Source: Asticcacaulis sp. (lineage in GTDB: Bacteria > Pseudomonadota > Alphaproteobacteria > Caulobacterales > Caulobacteraceae). Taken from it: a stretch of 32,317 nt of DNA. The position numbers and the translations under genes were made by a program. Shown here one piece after another: positions 15,290 through 23,625 of this stretch (the first letter of the stretch is position 1; each line of letters opens with the position of its first letter). The notes beneath the pieces were generated by a model, which was not told the origin of the DNA, made no database searches, and saw nothing but the letters and a program-made list of their open reading frames with translations. Where the stretch lies: NCBI RefSeq assembly GCF_027484505.1, contig NZ_JAIXSV010000159.1:1-32317 (forward strand), written 5' to 3'.

Positions 15290-16123
15290 ATGCCCACTTC
15301 CCTTGCCCCCTTTCCCGGCTTTGGCCTCGGCCTCAGACCGCCCCATTACGAAGCCATTCTGGCCTCACCGCCCTCGATCGACTTTTTCGAGATCATCTCG
15401 GAAAATTTCATGATCGACGGCGGGCGGCCCCTACATGTGCTGGATCGTGTGCGGGCCGACTATCCCATAGCGATGCACGGCGTCTCCATGTCGCTGGGCT
15501 CACCGGATGGACCGGGACCGGACTATCTAAGGCGGCTGCAAACCCTGATTTCGCGCGTGGACCCCCTGTGGGTGTCCGATCATCTGTGCTGGACCGGCAT
15601 CAATGGTCGCAACAGCCACGACCTTCTGCCCCTGCCCCTGACCGAAGAGGCGATGGCTACCGTCTGCCGCCATATCGACCGCGTGCAGAGTTTCCTTCAG
15701 CGGCCGCTGCTGATCGAAAATCCCTCGACCTACGTTACCTTTGCCGAAGATGCCTACACGGAATGGGGCTTTCTGACAGAGCTATGCCGTCGCACGGGCT
15801 GCTACCTGCTGCTGGATATCAACAATGTCTTCGTCAGCGCCCACAATCACGGCTTTTCGGCGCAAGCCTATCTGGACGGCCTGCCGCTGGAGCGCGTGCG
15901 TCAGGTGCATCTGGCCGGCCATTCGCAGGGCGACACCCTGTTGATCGACACCCACGATGCGCCCGTCCCGGACGGGGTGTGGGGGCTGTGGGCTGAGGTC
16001 GCCACGTGCCTTAGCCACGCCGCCGTGATGATCGAGCGCGACGACGAGATTCCACCCCTTTATGAGCTGTTGAGCGAACTCGATACCGCCCGCCGCCTTG
16101 CCTCAGTTGGGGTGTGCGTATGA
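15290..16123 (+). CDS. bufB: MNIO (DUF692) multinuclear iron enzyme, bufferin-2 maturase
   Basis: The 277-residue MNIO enzyme carries the complete metal-ligand set: AMHGVSMSLG (His63), SDHLCW (Asp97-His98, Asp in place of the Glu in the other copy), IENPSTY (Glu143-Asn144), LDINNVFVSAHNHG (Asp176, Asn178, Asn179), QVHLAGHS (His207, His211), IDTHD (Asp220, His222) and ERDDEIP (Glu249). It should oxidatively modify cysteines of the six-Cys precursor upstream. The ATG at 15290 has only a weak GGA upstream, so translation may be low relative to bufA2. The stop overlaps the next ATG (ATGA at 16120). It differs substantially from the MNIO at 13651, as expected if each is matched to its own precursor. 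Confidence 0.92.
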   Translation: MPTSLAPFPGFGLGLRPPHYEAILASPPSIDFFEIISENFMIDGGRPLHVLDRVRADYPIAMHGVSMSLGSPDGPGPDYLRRLQTLISRVDPLWVSDHLCWTGINGRNSHDLLPLPLTEEAMATVCRHIDRVQSFLQRPLLIENPSTYVTFAEDAYTEWGFLTELCRRTGCYLLLDINNVFVSAHNHGFSAQAYLDGLPLERVRQVHLAGHSQGDTLLIDTHDAPVPDGVWGLWAEVATCLSHAAVMIERDDEIPPLYELLSELDTARRLASVGVCV

Positions 16124-16866
16124 GTCTGGTGGCTACCCAACAGGCGTTTCTGGGTCAGATTCTGGCCAACCCCGCCCCCACGCTAAGCGAAGGGATGCGT
16201 GTCTATCACCACGCCTATCGTGCGCGGCTGTCGGGGGCAATGGCGGAAACCTATGCGCAGGTCTGGGCGTGGCTGGGTGATGACGCCTTCCATTCAGCAG
16301 TCCTCGCCTATATCGAACAGCATCCGTCCAGCCAGTGGTCACTGGACGATTATGGGCAGGACTTTGCGGCCTTTCTGGCCGGACGTTTTCCCGATGATCC
16401 CGAAATCGCCGAGCTGGCGTGGCTCGATGCCGCCCTGCGACAGGCCTTCGCCGCCGAAGATGCGGACCTGCTCGATGGGACGGCCCTGATGCAGGTCGGC
16501 GACTGGGAGACGGTGCGCTTTGTCCTCAATCCGGCCCTGCGTCACCGCCCCATCCGCTCCAATGCCCCGGCCCTGTGGCGCGCCCTGTCGAAAGACAAGA
16601 CACCGCCGGAGGTGCTCTATTTCGAAGCGACGAGTGGTCTGTGCGTGTGGAAGACAGCGCTCGCTTCGCGCTTTCGCACGCTGGAGGCCGACGAATATGC
16701 CCTCATCTGCGCGCTGGCGGTCGGTCAGGGTTTTGCCGCGGCTTGCGAAACCCTGACGCGCGACGCCCCCGACCGAGACCTCACGGCGCAGATCGGCGCG
16801 TGGCTGGGTCAATGGCTGGCCGAAGGATTGGTCACCGGCCTTGACGCGACAGAGACAAGCTCATGA
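16120..16866 (+). CDS. bufC: BufC-like bufferin maturation partner (DUF2063 N-terminal domain)
   Basis: I chose the ATG at 16120 (ATGA overlap with bufB); a GTG two codons earlier is also possible. The 248-residue protein has the DUF2063 helical domain (about 5-90) with MRVYHHAYRARLSGAMAETY, WAWLGDDAF and HPSSQWSLDDYGQDFAAFL. The C-terminal half has a VLYFEATSGLCVWKTALASRF strand pair, then a helical end. It is the presumed substrate-binding partner of the MNIO enzyme upstream. Its stop overlaps the start of the sigma factor gene in another ATGA, so sigma production is coupled to expression of the biosynthetic genes. Confidence 0.87.
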   Translation: MSLVATQQAFLGQILANPAPTLSEGMRVYHHAYRARLSGAMAETYAQVWAWLGDDAFHSAVLAYIEQHPSSQWSLDDYGQDFAAFLAGRFPDDPEIAELAWLDAALRQAFAAEDADLLDGTALMQVGDWETVRFVLNPALRHRPIRSNAPALWRALSKDKTPPEVLYFEATSGLCVWKTALASRFRTLEADEYALICALAVGQGFAAACETLTRDAPDRDLTAQIGAWLGQWLAEGLVTGLDATETSS

Positions 16867-17429
16867 GCCTCAGTCAACCCGATCTGTGGCAGCAGCAGAT
16901 GCGCGCCGCCCAACGCGGCGATGCGGAGGCCTATCGCGCCCTGCTCACCGCCCTGCGCCCGTGGCTTTCGGCCTATTTTCGCCGTCGCCTGCAATCGCCC
17001 GATACCGAAGACCTGACCCAGATCACGCTGGTCGCGGTGCATGAAAAGCGCCACACCTATGACCCGACGGCCCCCTTCATGCCGTGGATCGCCGCCGTGG
17101 CGCGGCACAAGCTGATCGACCACGTCCGAAAATACGGGCGCTACGTACATGTTGAGCTGAACGAAATGAACGAACCGGTGGATGAGGCCTCTCTGGGCCT
17201 GCCCGCCGCCATAGCGCGGCGTGACGTTCAGGTACTGTTGTCGCAACTGCCCGTCGATCAGGCACGCGTCATCCGCCTGCACAAGGTCGAAGAACTCAGC
17301 CTGGAGGACGTGTCGCGTTTGACCGGCAAATCGGTGGCCGCCGTCAAGGTCATCGTCCACAGAGGATTGAAAAAGTTACGGGACAGCGTCGGCGTGCCCC
17401 GGAAAGTGTACGAAGATGAGCAACCATAA
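16863..17429 (+). CDS. sigF: ECF sigma factor, SigF-like, of the bufferin locus
   Basis: The 188-residue sigma factor has region 2 (about 18-90, with TEDLTQITLVAVHEKRHTYD and FMPWIAAVARHKLIDHVRK) and region 4 (about 125-173, with LPVDQARVIRLHKVEELSLE and the helix-turn-helix SVAAVKVIVHRGLKKLRDS). The HKxIDHxRK segment and the NrsF partner immediately downstream match Caulobacter SigF, which responds to chromate and cadmium stress and controls DUF692/DUF2063/DUF2282 genes (established for that species). The likely targets here are the two TGTAACC-N16-CGTAC promoters at 14821 and 14882. It overlaps bufC by 4 bp and nrsF by 14 bp, so it is co-transcribed with the genes it should activate. Confidence 0.9.
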   Translation: MSLSQPDLWQQQMRAAQRGDAEAYRALLTALRPWLSAYFRRRLQSPDTEDLTQITLVAVHEKRHTYDPTAPFMPWIAAVARHKLIDHVRKYGRYVHVELNEMNEPVDEASLGLPAAIARRDVQVLLSQLPVDQARVIRLHKVEELSLEDVSRLTGKSVAAVKVIVHRGLKKLRDSVGVPRKVYEDEQP

Positions 17430-18084
17430 CACCCCCGACCTGATCGAGTCCTTAAGCCAGTCCGTCAACCCGGTTGCCCCGATGGGCCGCCGTGGCCTGT
17501 GGCTGTGGGTGGGCTTAAGCCTGCTGGCGGGCACCGCCTTTGTCCTGACGGTTTACGGCGCGCGCCCCGAAATGCGTCTGCTGCTCAGTGAAGGGCGCGT
17601 GGCGGATAACCTGTCGGCCTATGCCAAGACGGCCTTTTTTATCGGCCTTGCCGCGCTGGCCGTCTGGCAGGTGCAGGCCACGGCGCGACCGGAAGGGGCA
17701 CTCAACCGCGTGCAAACCGGGCTTTTGGGGCTGGCGGTCATTGCCCTGACCACCCTGACCGGTATGGATGTCGCATTGAGTGGCCTGCCCGCAGCTATGA
17801 CAGGCCTGTCGGACGGCGCGCCGGTGTGTTTCCTGACCATACTGGTCGGCGGCATGGCGGGGCTGGGCTTGGGCTGGGCCGTATGGCTGCGCCACGCCGC
17901 GCCCGGCAATCCCGCGCTGTTTGGGGCACTCAGCGCCTTTGCCGCCTCGGCCCTGATGACGGTGGCCTACACGCTGCATTGCGATCACGACGCCCCGGCC
18001 TATCTGCTGCTGATCTATCTGGCCCCCAATCTGGTGGCGGCCCTGATCGGCAGCGTCGCCGGGCGCTGGCTGTTCCGATGGTAA
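17416..18084 (+). CDS. nrsF: NrsF-like membrane anti-sigma factor (DUF1109), copy 1
   Basis: This is a 222-residue polytopic protein with six predicted helices. A short cytoplasmic N-terminus (PDLIESLSQSVNPV) is followed by the first helix and the GARPEM loop. Two cysteines sit in the membrane-associated motifs PVCFLTIL (Cys138) and YTLHCDHDAP (Cys189). In Caulobacter, NrsF sequesters SigF at the inner membrane, and two conserved cysteines are needed for the response to metals; the positions here fit that pattern. It overlaps the sigma gene by 14 bp and the second DUF1109 gene by 7 bp. The HCxHDxP segment keeps both a cysteine and histidine near the periplasmic face, which would suit metal sensing (inference). 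Confidence 0.88.
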   Translation: MSNHNTPDLIESLSQSVNPVAPMGRRGLWLWVGLSLLAGTAFVLTVYGARPEMRLLLSEGRVADNLSAYAKTAFFIGLAALAVWQVQATARPEGALNRVQTGLLGLAVIALTTLTGMDVALSGLPAAMTGLSDGAPVCFLTILVGGMAGLGLGWAVWLRHAAPGNPALFGALSAFAASALMTVAYTLHCDHDAPAYLLLIYLAPNLVAALIGSVAGRWLFRW

Positions 18085-18728
18085 GGCCGCCACACGACCT
18101 GATCGAGCGGCTGAGCGAAGACCTGCGCCCCGTCAAACCGCTGAGCGCCGGGCGGCTTTTGGGCCTCGCCCTCGTCTTCACCGCCATGACTCTGTTTTGG
18201 GTGGTGGGCTTTTATGGGATGCGCCCGGAATTTACCGATATTGAGGGGGCTTTGCTTCAGGCGCGGTTTGCCCTGCTCAAACCGCTGTTGTGGGGCTGGG
18301 CCGGACTGTCGGCGCTGCACGCCGCTAACGCCCTGTCACGCCCCGAAGGCCGCTGTCACTGGAGCGACCTCGCCCCGCTGCCCGTCATCCTGTTGAGCCA
18401 CGGCCTTGCCCTGTGGTGGCAAGTGGCAAGCTCAGGGTGGGACGGCGCCACAGCAGGCGGCTTCGGCGGCGCGGCCCTGTGCGGCCTGACCATCCTCCTC
18501 AGCGCGTGGGTGGCCATGCGGCTGGTCACGCCAATGTGGCTCAGCCGCACCGCCTCGTCTCAGCCCCGTCTGCTGCGACTGTGCGCGGCGCTGGGCTTTG
18601 CCGGGTTGGCCGCCGCCGCCTATGCCCTGCATTGCCCGATGGATCAGCCGCTCTATACCCTGTGCGTCTACTTGCCCGCTATCGGCATGGTTTTGCTGGT
18701 CGAGGGCGGGCCGTGGTCAAAAGGTTGA
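18078..18728 (+). CDS. NrsF-like membrane anti-sigma factor (DUF1109), tandem copy 2
   Basis: This 216-residue paralogue of the preceding gene aligns along its whole length: HDLIERLSEDLRPVKPLS at the N-terminus, FYGMRPEF, ALSRPEG, AALCGLTILLS (Cys135) and YALHCPMDQPLY (Cys186). Both signature cysteines are kept, and it has extra ones (Cys93, Cys169, Cys196). The His-Cys motif lacks the second histidine-containing HD of copy 1 (HCPMDQP against HCDHDAP). The ATG at 18078 overlaps the copy 1 stop (ATGGTAA). It may be a second anti-sigma factor for the same sigma, a sensor with another specificity, or a co-subunit. A longer reading frame upstream is out of register with copy 1 and was not used. 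Confidence 0.85.
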   Translation: MVRPPHDLIERLSEDLRPVKPLSAGRLLGLALVFTAMTLFWVVGFYGMRPEFTDIEGALLQARFALLKPLLWGWAGLSALHAANALSRPEGRCHWSDLAPLPVILLSHGLALWWQVASSGWDGATAGGFGGAALCGLTILLSAWVAMRLVTPMWLSRTASSQPRLLRLCAALGFAGLAAAAYALHCPMDQPLYTLCVYLPAIGMVLLVEGGPWSKG

Positions 18729-18743
18729 ACCTCAAAGCCACAG

Positions 18744-18802
18744 TGACGGTTTAATGCCCGCCAAATGGCATGGCGCGCGAGGCCTATAAAAAAACCGTCA
18801 CA
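18744..18802. other. Inverted repeat between the bufferin operon and the fecI operon
   Basis: GTGACGGTTT (18744-18753) and AAACCGTCAC (18793-18802) are exact reverse complements separated by 39 bp. The right arm extends to CCGTCAC-ATTT, which looks like half a Pho box, 26 bases before the fecI ATG and just after a TATAAA sequence. It may be an operator for the fecI/fecR unit; the long loop makes a terminator unlikely. Confidence 0.35.
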
Positions 18803-18827
18803 TTTGCCCACTAGAGCGGAGGCTGTC

Positions 18828-19346
18828 ATGTCGCCCGCCCCTTTGCCCTTCCTGTGGATTGCCGATGAGCGTCAGCGCCTGTCGCGCTTTGTCGCGGGTA
18901 AGGTGCGCGACCATGGCCTGTGCGAGGACGTGGTGCAGGAAACGCTGGCGCGACTGGTGGCCTATGTGCGCGACCACAAGGTGGACAATGTCGCCGCACT
19001 GGCGCGACGCATCGCGCTCAACCTGATCAGCGACCATTTCAGAGCCGAGCGTTTGCGTCCCACCGAGGCCATCGAGGACACTCTGGCCTGCGACAACCCC
19101 TTGCCGGAGCAGGTTCTGATGCACAAGCAGCGTCTCGAAGCCTTCACCGAAGCCCTTAAGGACATGCCGCCGTTGCGTCGCGAGGTTCTGATCCGGCGGC
19201 GATTGCATGGCGAAACCTGCAGTGATATTGCCCGGAGTCTGAACCTGTCGGTGGACGCCGTCGAAAAACACATAACGCGCGGCCTGCGGCAATTGCATGA
19301 GACGCTCGCCCGGGCTGAAAAGAAAAGAAAACGCTATGACGCCTGA
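18828..19346 (+). CDS. ECF sigma factor, FecI-like
   Basis: The 172-residue sigma factor has region 2 (about 12-77, with CEDVVQETLARLVAYVRDH and ALARRIALNLISDHFRAERLR) and region 4 (about 104-160, with PPLRREVLIRRRLHGETCSD and SVDAVEKHITRGLRQLHETL). The ATG at 18828 has GGAGGC upstream and fits the family; a reading frame 21 codons longer lacks a site. It overlaps the fecR gene by 11 bp and is followed by an STN-bearing receptor, forming a standard sigma/FecR/receptor surface-signalling set, all on one strand. A probable PhoB half-site precedes it. It is distinct from the sigma factor at 16863. Confidence 0.88.
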   Translation: MSPAPLPFLWIADERQRLSRFVAGKVRDHGLCEDVVQETLARLVAYVRDHKVDNVAALARRIALNLISDHFRAERLRPTEAIEDTLACDNPLPEQVLMHKQRLEAFTEALKDMPPLRREVLIRRRLHGETCSDIARSLNLSVDAVEKHITRGLRQLHETLARAEKKRKRYDA

Positions 19347-20289
19347 GGGTGCGGACACCGACGATCTTCTGTGGAACACCGCCGCCCGTTATGCCGATCA
19401 AACCCTGACACAGGGTGAAACCGACGAAGGGCTGTACTGGCGGCGCTCCGATACGCGCCATGAGGCTGCCTATCAGCGCCTGCTGCGGATTGCGCAGGAC
19501 CGCGCCCTGCATGATGCCCTGACGCAGTTTGATCAGGAATCGTCCGGCGCGCCCGTGTCCCGCCGCGCCCTGTGGCAAAGGCCGGTTGTCTGGGGCGGGG
19601 CGGGTCTGGCGCTGGCCGCGTGCCTCAGCCTGTTTCTCCTGCCGCCCTTCATGGCCGAGTGGACGACGCCATTGTCCGTTTACAGCACAAGGCCCGGCGA
19701 GGTGCGTGAACTGACGCTCGCCGACGGCAGCCATGTAACGCTGAACGGCGGGTCGCGTCTGGAAGCGCGCCTGACCGGCTACCGCCGCCACGTGGCGCTC
19801 AAAAGCGGTGAGGCCTATTTCGACGTGGCGCACGACGCCTCGCGCCCGTTCTATGTCGGGCTTAGCGGCGGCAAGGTGCGTGTGCTTGGCACCGAATTTA
19901 ACCTCAGCTATCTGCCGAACGGCGTCGAACTGGACGTCTATGAGGGCAAGGTGCGCCTGACCGGTGATGAGCGCCGCTATGGCGATTTCACGCGCGGCAT
20001 GCGCGCCAGTCTCGAAAGCGGCCACGTCAAACCCTTAAGCCGCTTCGATCCGCAGGGCGACGACTGGCGCCGCGGCTGGATCGAGCCCGACCACTGGCCG
20101 CTGGAGCGCGTCGTGCAGGCGCTCAGCCGCCAATCGGGCCTGAGCATCCGCTTTGCCGACGAGGCTCTGAAACAAAAGCCGATTGTGGGGCGCATCCGCC
20201 TCGATGCCCCCGAAGCGCAACTGGAGGCGCTGGCGCTGGTGCACGGCTTTACCGTCGAAAAGCAGGGCGACGTCATCACGCTGCGCTGA
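19336..20289 (+). CDS. FecR-type anti-sigma/signal-transfer protein
   Basis: The 317-residue product has a cytoplasmic N-terminal FecR/DUF4880-like region (1-80, with DLLWNTAARYADQTLTQGE), one membrane helix (about 83-105) and a periplasmic FecR domain with ELTLADGSHVTLNGGSRLE, GEAYFDVAHDASRPFYV and KVRVLGTEFNLSY. A C-terminal STN-like part follows (WPLERVVQALSRQSGLSIRF). The ATG at 19336 lies inside the end of the sigma gene (11-bp overlap) after a polypurine stretch. It should transmit the state of the receptor encoded 129 bp downstream (20419) to the sigma factor upstream. All FecR landmarks are present and no damage is visible. Confidence 0.9.
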   Translation: MTPEGADTDDLLWNTAARYADQTLTQGETDEGLYWRRSDTRHEAAYQRLLRIAQDRALHDALTQFDQESSGAPVSRRALWQRPVVWGGAGLALAACLSLFLLPPFMAEWTTPLSVYSTRPGEVRELTLADGSHVTLNGGSRLEARLTGYRRHVALKSGEAYFDVAHDASRPFYVGLSGGKVRVLGTEFNLSYLPNGVELDVYEGKVRLTGDERRYGDFTRGMRASLESGHVKPLSRFDPQGDDWRRGWIEPDHWPLERVVQALSRQSGLSIRFADEALKQKPIVGRIRLDAPEAQLEALALVHGFTVEKQGDVITLR

Positions 20290-20304
20290 GGCCGCGACCT
20301 GACT

Positions 20305-20322
20305 CCGTCATAAATATTTCAC
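20305..20322 (+). promoter_or_regulatory. PhoB-box-like site upstream of the third TonB receptor
   Basis: CCGTCAT-AAAT-ATTTCAC matches the E. coli Pho box consensus at 15 of 18 positions, with the AT-rich spacer intact. It lies 96 bp before the receptor start and 15 bp after the fecR stop. It shares 15 of 17 positions (CGTCATAAATnTnTCAC) with the site before the first receptor (6063-6080). Confidence 0.5.
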
Positions 20323-20418
20323 CAAAAACCCTGTCCGGTCCGCCCCGTCTTTTTCCGTCCTTTTCCCAGAGCCGCCAGCGGGGATGGGCCCGCGCACCGG
20401 CCAAATGGGGATAAGACC

Positions 20419-23343
20419 GTGACCTTCCATCGACTTCTTTGCCTGTCGGCCTCGCTGACGGCTCTCACCTTAGGGGGCCTGACCCCGCACATCGCGCAGG
20501 CGCAGACTGTAGCCTCGCGCGCCATGGATATCGACATCAAGGCGGGCTCGCTCGATACCGCCCTGGTGCAGCTGTCGCGCCTGACCGGTGTGCAGATCGT
20601 CGCCGACCCCGCTCTGACCAGCGGCAAACGCACCGCCGCCCTCAGTGGCCGCCTCAGCCTTGACCAGGCCCTGACCCGTCTCCTACACGGTCAGTCGCTC
20701 GCCTATACGATGAAGGGTGAGGTCGTGGTGATCCGCGCCGGTCAGGTGCAGACCTCGGCCCCTGTCGCCCGCACGGCCACGGCCGTCGCTCCGGCCGCCA
20801 GCGCCGAAGCCCCCGTCAGGGACGAGCCCGTCGAAGAGGTGGTCGTCACCAGCTTCCGTAACTCCCTGTCGAAGGCGCTCAACGAAAAGCGCCGCGCCAC
20901 CAATGTCGTTGACGTCATCAATGCCGAAGATATCGGCAAGTTTCCCGCTAACAATATCGCCGAAGCGCTTCAGCGCGTACCGGGCATCTCCATCACGCGC
21001 GACCGTGGCGAAGGCCTGTTCGTGCGCGTGCGCGGCCTTGGCCCCAATTTCCAGAACGTGACCATTGATGGCCGCAGCGCCGCTGTGAACGAAAACGTGC
21101 GCGATTCCGGGCAATCGGGCCGTCAGTTCCGCTTCGATACTCTGGCCACCGAAATGGTCTCCGGCGTTGAGGTCATCAAGTCGCCTCTGGCCGCCATGGA
21201 CGAAGGGGCGATTGGCGGTACGGTCAATCTGCGTACCTTCAAGCCGCTCGACTTCAAACGCCCGACCTCGGCCATCAGCCTGACCTCGACCTATGTCGAA
21301 CTGGCCAAAAAGATTGATCCTAAAATGTCGGGCCTTTGGAGCTGGAATAACGAGGACCGCACGTTGGGTGTGCTCGTGTCGGCCAATTACGGCATCCGCA
21401 GCCTGCGCTCGGACCGCATCACGGGCGTTAGCTGGACGACGGGCAAGATCGATGTCAATGGCGACGGTGTGACGGACACCACCTATGTGCCAAGCGCCGT
21501 GCGCCCGACGCTGGAAACCGAGCGCCGCGAACGCTGGGGCGTCACTGCCGCCGTGCAGTGGAAGCCGCGCGAAGGCACCGAAATCTCGCTCTCTCACCTC
21601 TATTCGCACCTCGACGACTTCTATGACGAGCTGACCTATTCGGCGGATTTCGTCCTCACCAGCCTCGTCGCCAATACGGGTCAGGTCCGCGATGGCGCGC
21701 TGGTCGGTGGGCGCACCACCTCGACCAGCACCCAGATCGGGCGTGAAATCGACTATCTGGTCCACGACAACCAGCTGACCGATCTGAGCGTCAAACACAA
21801 ACTGGGGGCGTGGGATTTGAGCGGCAGCCTCTATGTGGCGCGCGCCTATTCCAATACCGACAAGCCGATCACCCGTACCCGCGTGCTGGGTTCATCCGGC
21901 GGACTCGACTTCTCACTGCCGCAGGTAGGTGACGGCGTGCCGACCCTGACCTTCCTGACGCGCAGCCTGAGCGACCCGATCCTGCCCTTCCGCCGTCTGG
22001 AATGGCGCGTCAACGACTCGCTGGACGAAGAAAACGCCGTGCAGTTTGACGCCAGGCGTGAGCTGAGCTTCGGCCCGTTCAGCCAGATTTCAGCCGGCGT
22101 GAAGCTCCGCGACCGGTCGCGTCGCTATAACCGCCGCGACATCAACTTTACCCGCGATCTGAGCGGCAAGACGATCGGTGGCAACAACACCCTGTTCGGC
22201 CGCGACTATTACGACACCATCGCCGTCGATAACTTCCTGGGCGAGGTTGGGGCCACTCTGCCCAAGACGTGGCTGAGCCCGAACCGTGATAAGTTCATGG
22301 CCATCCTCGATATGTCGGCCATCGCCAATACGGCGCCGGCGCGCGGCGACCTGCGCAACTCCTACTATGTGGCGGAAAAGATCTCGGCGGCCTACACGGC
22401 GGCGGATATCGACACGCAACTGTTCGGACGCACCCTGCGCGGCGAAGTGGGCGTGCGCTACGCCGAAACCGAGCAGGTGTCGCAAGGCCACGCCGACACG
22501 GGCACGGCCGCCCTGCCCGTGCGCTTTGAAAAGACCTATCGTGACACCCTGCCGAGCCTCAACCTCGTCTATGAGGTGACGGATCGCGTGCAGGTCCACG
22601 CGGCTGCGGCCAAGGTCATCACCCGTCCGTCTCTGGCCGATCTGTCGCCGCGACTGACGCTCAACTCATCGGGGACCGTCTTCACCGCCGTCGGTGGCAA
22701 CCCGCTGCTCGATCCGTTCGAAGCCAACCAATATGATCTGACGGCGGAGTGGTATTTTGCGCCGGGTTCGGCCCTGATCGGTGGCCTGTTCTACAAGGAC
22801 ATCACCACCTTTGTTTATAACCAGAACACCACCATTGCTATCGACGGTCAGAATTACACCCTGACAGCTCCGGTCAATGGCGGTAATGCCTGGGTGAAGG
22901 GCATGGAACTGGCGTGGCAGCAGAACTTCCGTGACCTGCCCGCACCGTGGGACGGTCTGGGTGCGTTGACCAGCTATACGCGCACCGACTCAGAGGCGGC
23001 CTATTCGGCCACCCTCACCGACAAGATGCAGAACGTGGCCAGGAACAGCTACAACCTGACGGTCTATTACGAAAAGGACCGTCTGGGGGCGCGTCTGTCC
23101 TATGCCTGGGTGGATGACGTGCTGGCCTCGGTCGGCACCGGCGGTCTCGCCAGCCTGAACGACAAGGCCTATGGGTCGCTGGATGGCAATTTCAGCTACA
23201 AGATCGACGATCAGTTCACGCTGGTCATCGAGGCGCAGAACCTGACCAACGAAGCCCAGTGGCAGTTCACCCAGAACGGCCAGTTCGGCGGCTACACCTT
23301 CAATGGCCGCAGCGTCTCGGTGGGCGTGCGTGGTAAATTTTAA
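20419..23343 (+). CDS. TonB-dependent outer-membrane receptor with STN domain, linked to alkaline phosphatase
   Basis: The 974-residue receptor starts with GTG at 20419 (GGGGAT seven bases upstream). A signal peptide (1 to about 28, AQA-QT) leads to an STN domain (about 36-107, DIDIKAGSLDTALVQLSRL), an Ala/Pro linker, the TonB box VEEVVVTSF (138-146) and a plug with NNIAEALQRVPGISITRD, VRVRGLGPNFQNVTIDGR and DEGAIGGTVNLRTFKPLDF. The barrel ends in FNGRSVSVGVRGKF. It belongs to the Xanthomonas/Caulobacter receptor type but is only distantly related to the other two receptors here. The STN domain should signal through the FecR at 19336. The alkaline phosphatase downstream suggests that the ligand is phosphorylated (inference). 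Confidence 0.93.
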   Translation: MTFHRLLCLSASLTALTLGGLTPHIAQAQTVASRAMDIDIKAGSLDTALVQLSRLTGVQIVADPALTSGKRTAALSGRLSLDQALTRLLHGQSLAYTMKGEVVVIRAGQVQTSAPVARTATAVAPAASAEAPVRDEPVEEVVVTSFRNSLSKALNEKRRATNVVDVINAEDIGKFPANNIAEALQRVPGISITRDRGEGLFVRVRGLGPNFQNVTIDGRSAAVNENVRDSGQSGRQFRFDTLATEMVSGVEVIKSPLAAMDEGAIGGTVNLRTFKPLDFKRPTSAISLTSTYVELAKKIDPKMSGLWSWNNEDRTLGVLVSANYGIRSLRSDRITGVSWTTGKIDVNGDGVTDTTYVPSAVRPTLETERRERWGVTAAVQWKPREGTEISLSHLYSHLDDFYDELTYSADFVLTSLVANTGQVRDGALVGGRTTSTSTQIGREIDYLVHDNQLTDLSVKHKLGAWDLSGSLYVARAYSNTDKPITRTRVLGSSGGLDFSLPQVGDGVPTLTFLTRSLSDPILPFRRLEWRVNDSLDEENAVQFDARRELSFGPFSQISAGVKLRDRSRRYNRRDINFTRDLSGKTIGGNNTLFGRDYYDTIAVDNFLGEVGATLPKTWLSPNRDKFMAILDMSAIANTAPARGDLRNSYYVAEKISAAYTAADIDTQLFGRTLRGEVGVRYAETEQVSQGHADTGTAALPVRFEKTYRDTLPSLNLVYEVTDRVQVHAAAAKVITRPSLADLSPRLTLNSSGTVFTAVGGNPLLDPFEANQYDLTAEWYFAPGSALIGGLFYKDITTFVYNQNTTIAIDGQNYTLTAPVNGGNAWVKGMELAWQQNFRDLPAPWDGLGALTSYTRTDSEAAYSATLTDKMQNVARNSYNLTVYYEKDRLGARLSYAWVDDVLASVGTGGLASLNDKAYGSLDGNFSYKIDDQFTLVIEAQNLTNEAQWQFTQNGQFGGYTFNGRSVSVGVRGKF

Positions 23344-23351
23344 ACCTCAGG

Positions 23352-23385
23352 ACCGGGTTTCGATCTGTCGTGATCGGAACCCGGT
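23352..23385 (+). terminator. Hairpin after the third TonB receptor
   Basis: ACCGGGTTTCGATC (23352-23365) and GATCGGAACCCGGT (23372-23385) pair over 14 bp with one G-U wobble and a 6-base loop, starting 8 bases after the receptor stop. The following bases are TCAAAA, not a T-run, so termination may be partial or the hairpin may protect the mRNA 3' end. Confidence 0.55.
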
Positions 23386-23625
23386 TCAAAAGCTATGTGC
23401 TGAAATAGCGGGGTCCCCTTTTCGGCATGAAGCTCTGAATGTTCTCCCTGCCCACGCGCAGATGAAGCCTAACCCCAGATGCCATCGCACTGGACAGCGC
23501 CGAAGGTTGTCATATAAATACGCGAAAACCACCGCAAAAGGTCTGACCAATTGTGCCAGCTTGCGGTTATCCTTTCATCGCCTGATCCCACATCAACCGG
23601 GTCAGACCTCCCCGTCCGGTTCCCC

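Noticed and set aside
14494-15297. A long minus-strand frame spanning both bufferin precursors and the promoter gap.
   Set aside because: It crosses two divergent promoters and two good signal-peptide genes in other frames, and its sequence is low-complexity.
17826-18077. A longer start for the second DUF1109 protein.
   Set aside because: The extra 84 codons lie inside copy 1 in another frame and show no homology; the ATG at 18078 gives a full-length paralogue.
20683-21798. A 371-codon minus-strand open frame inside the third TonB receptor.
   Set aside because: It is the reverse reading of STN/plug sequence and matches no family.
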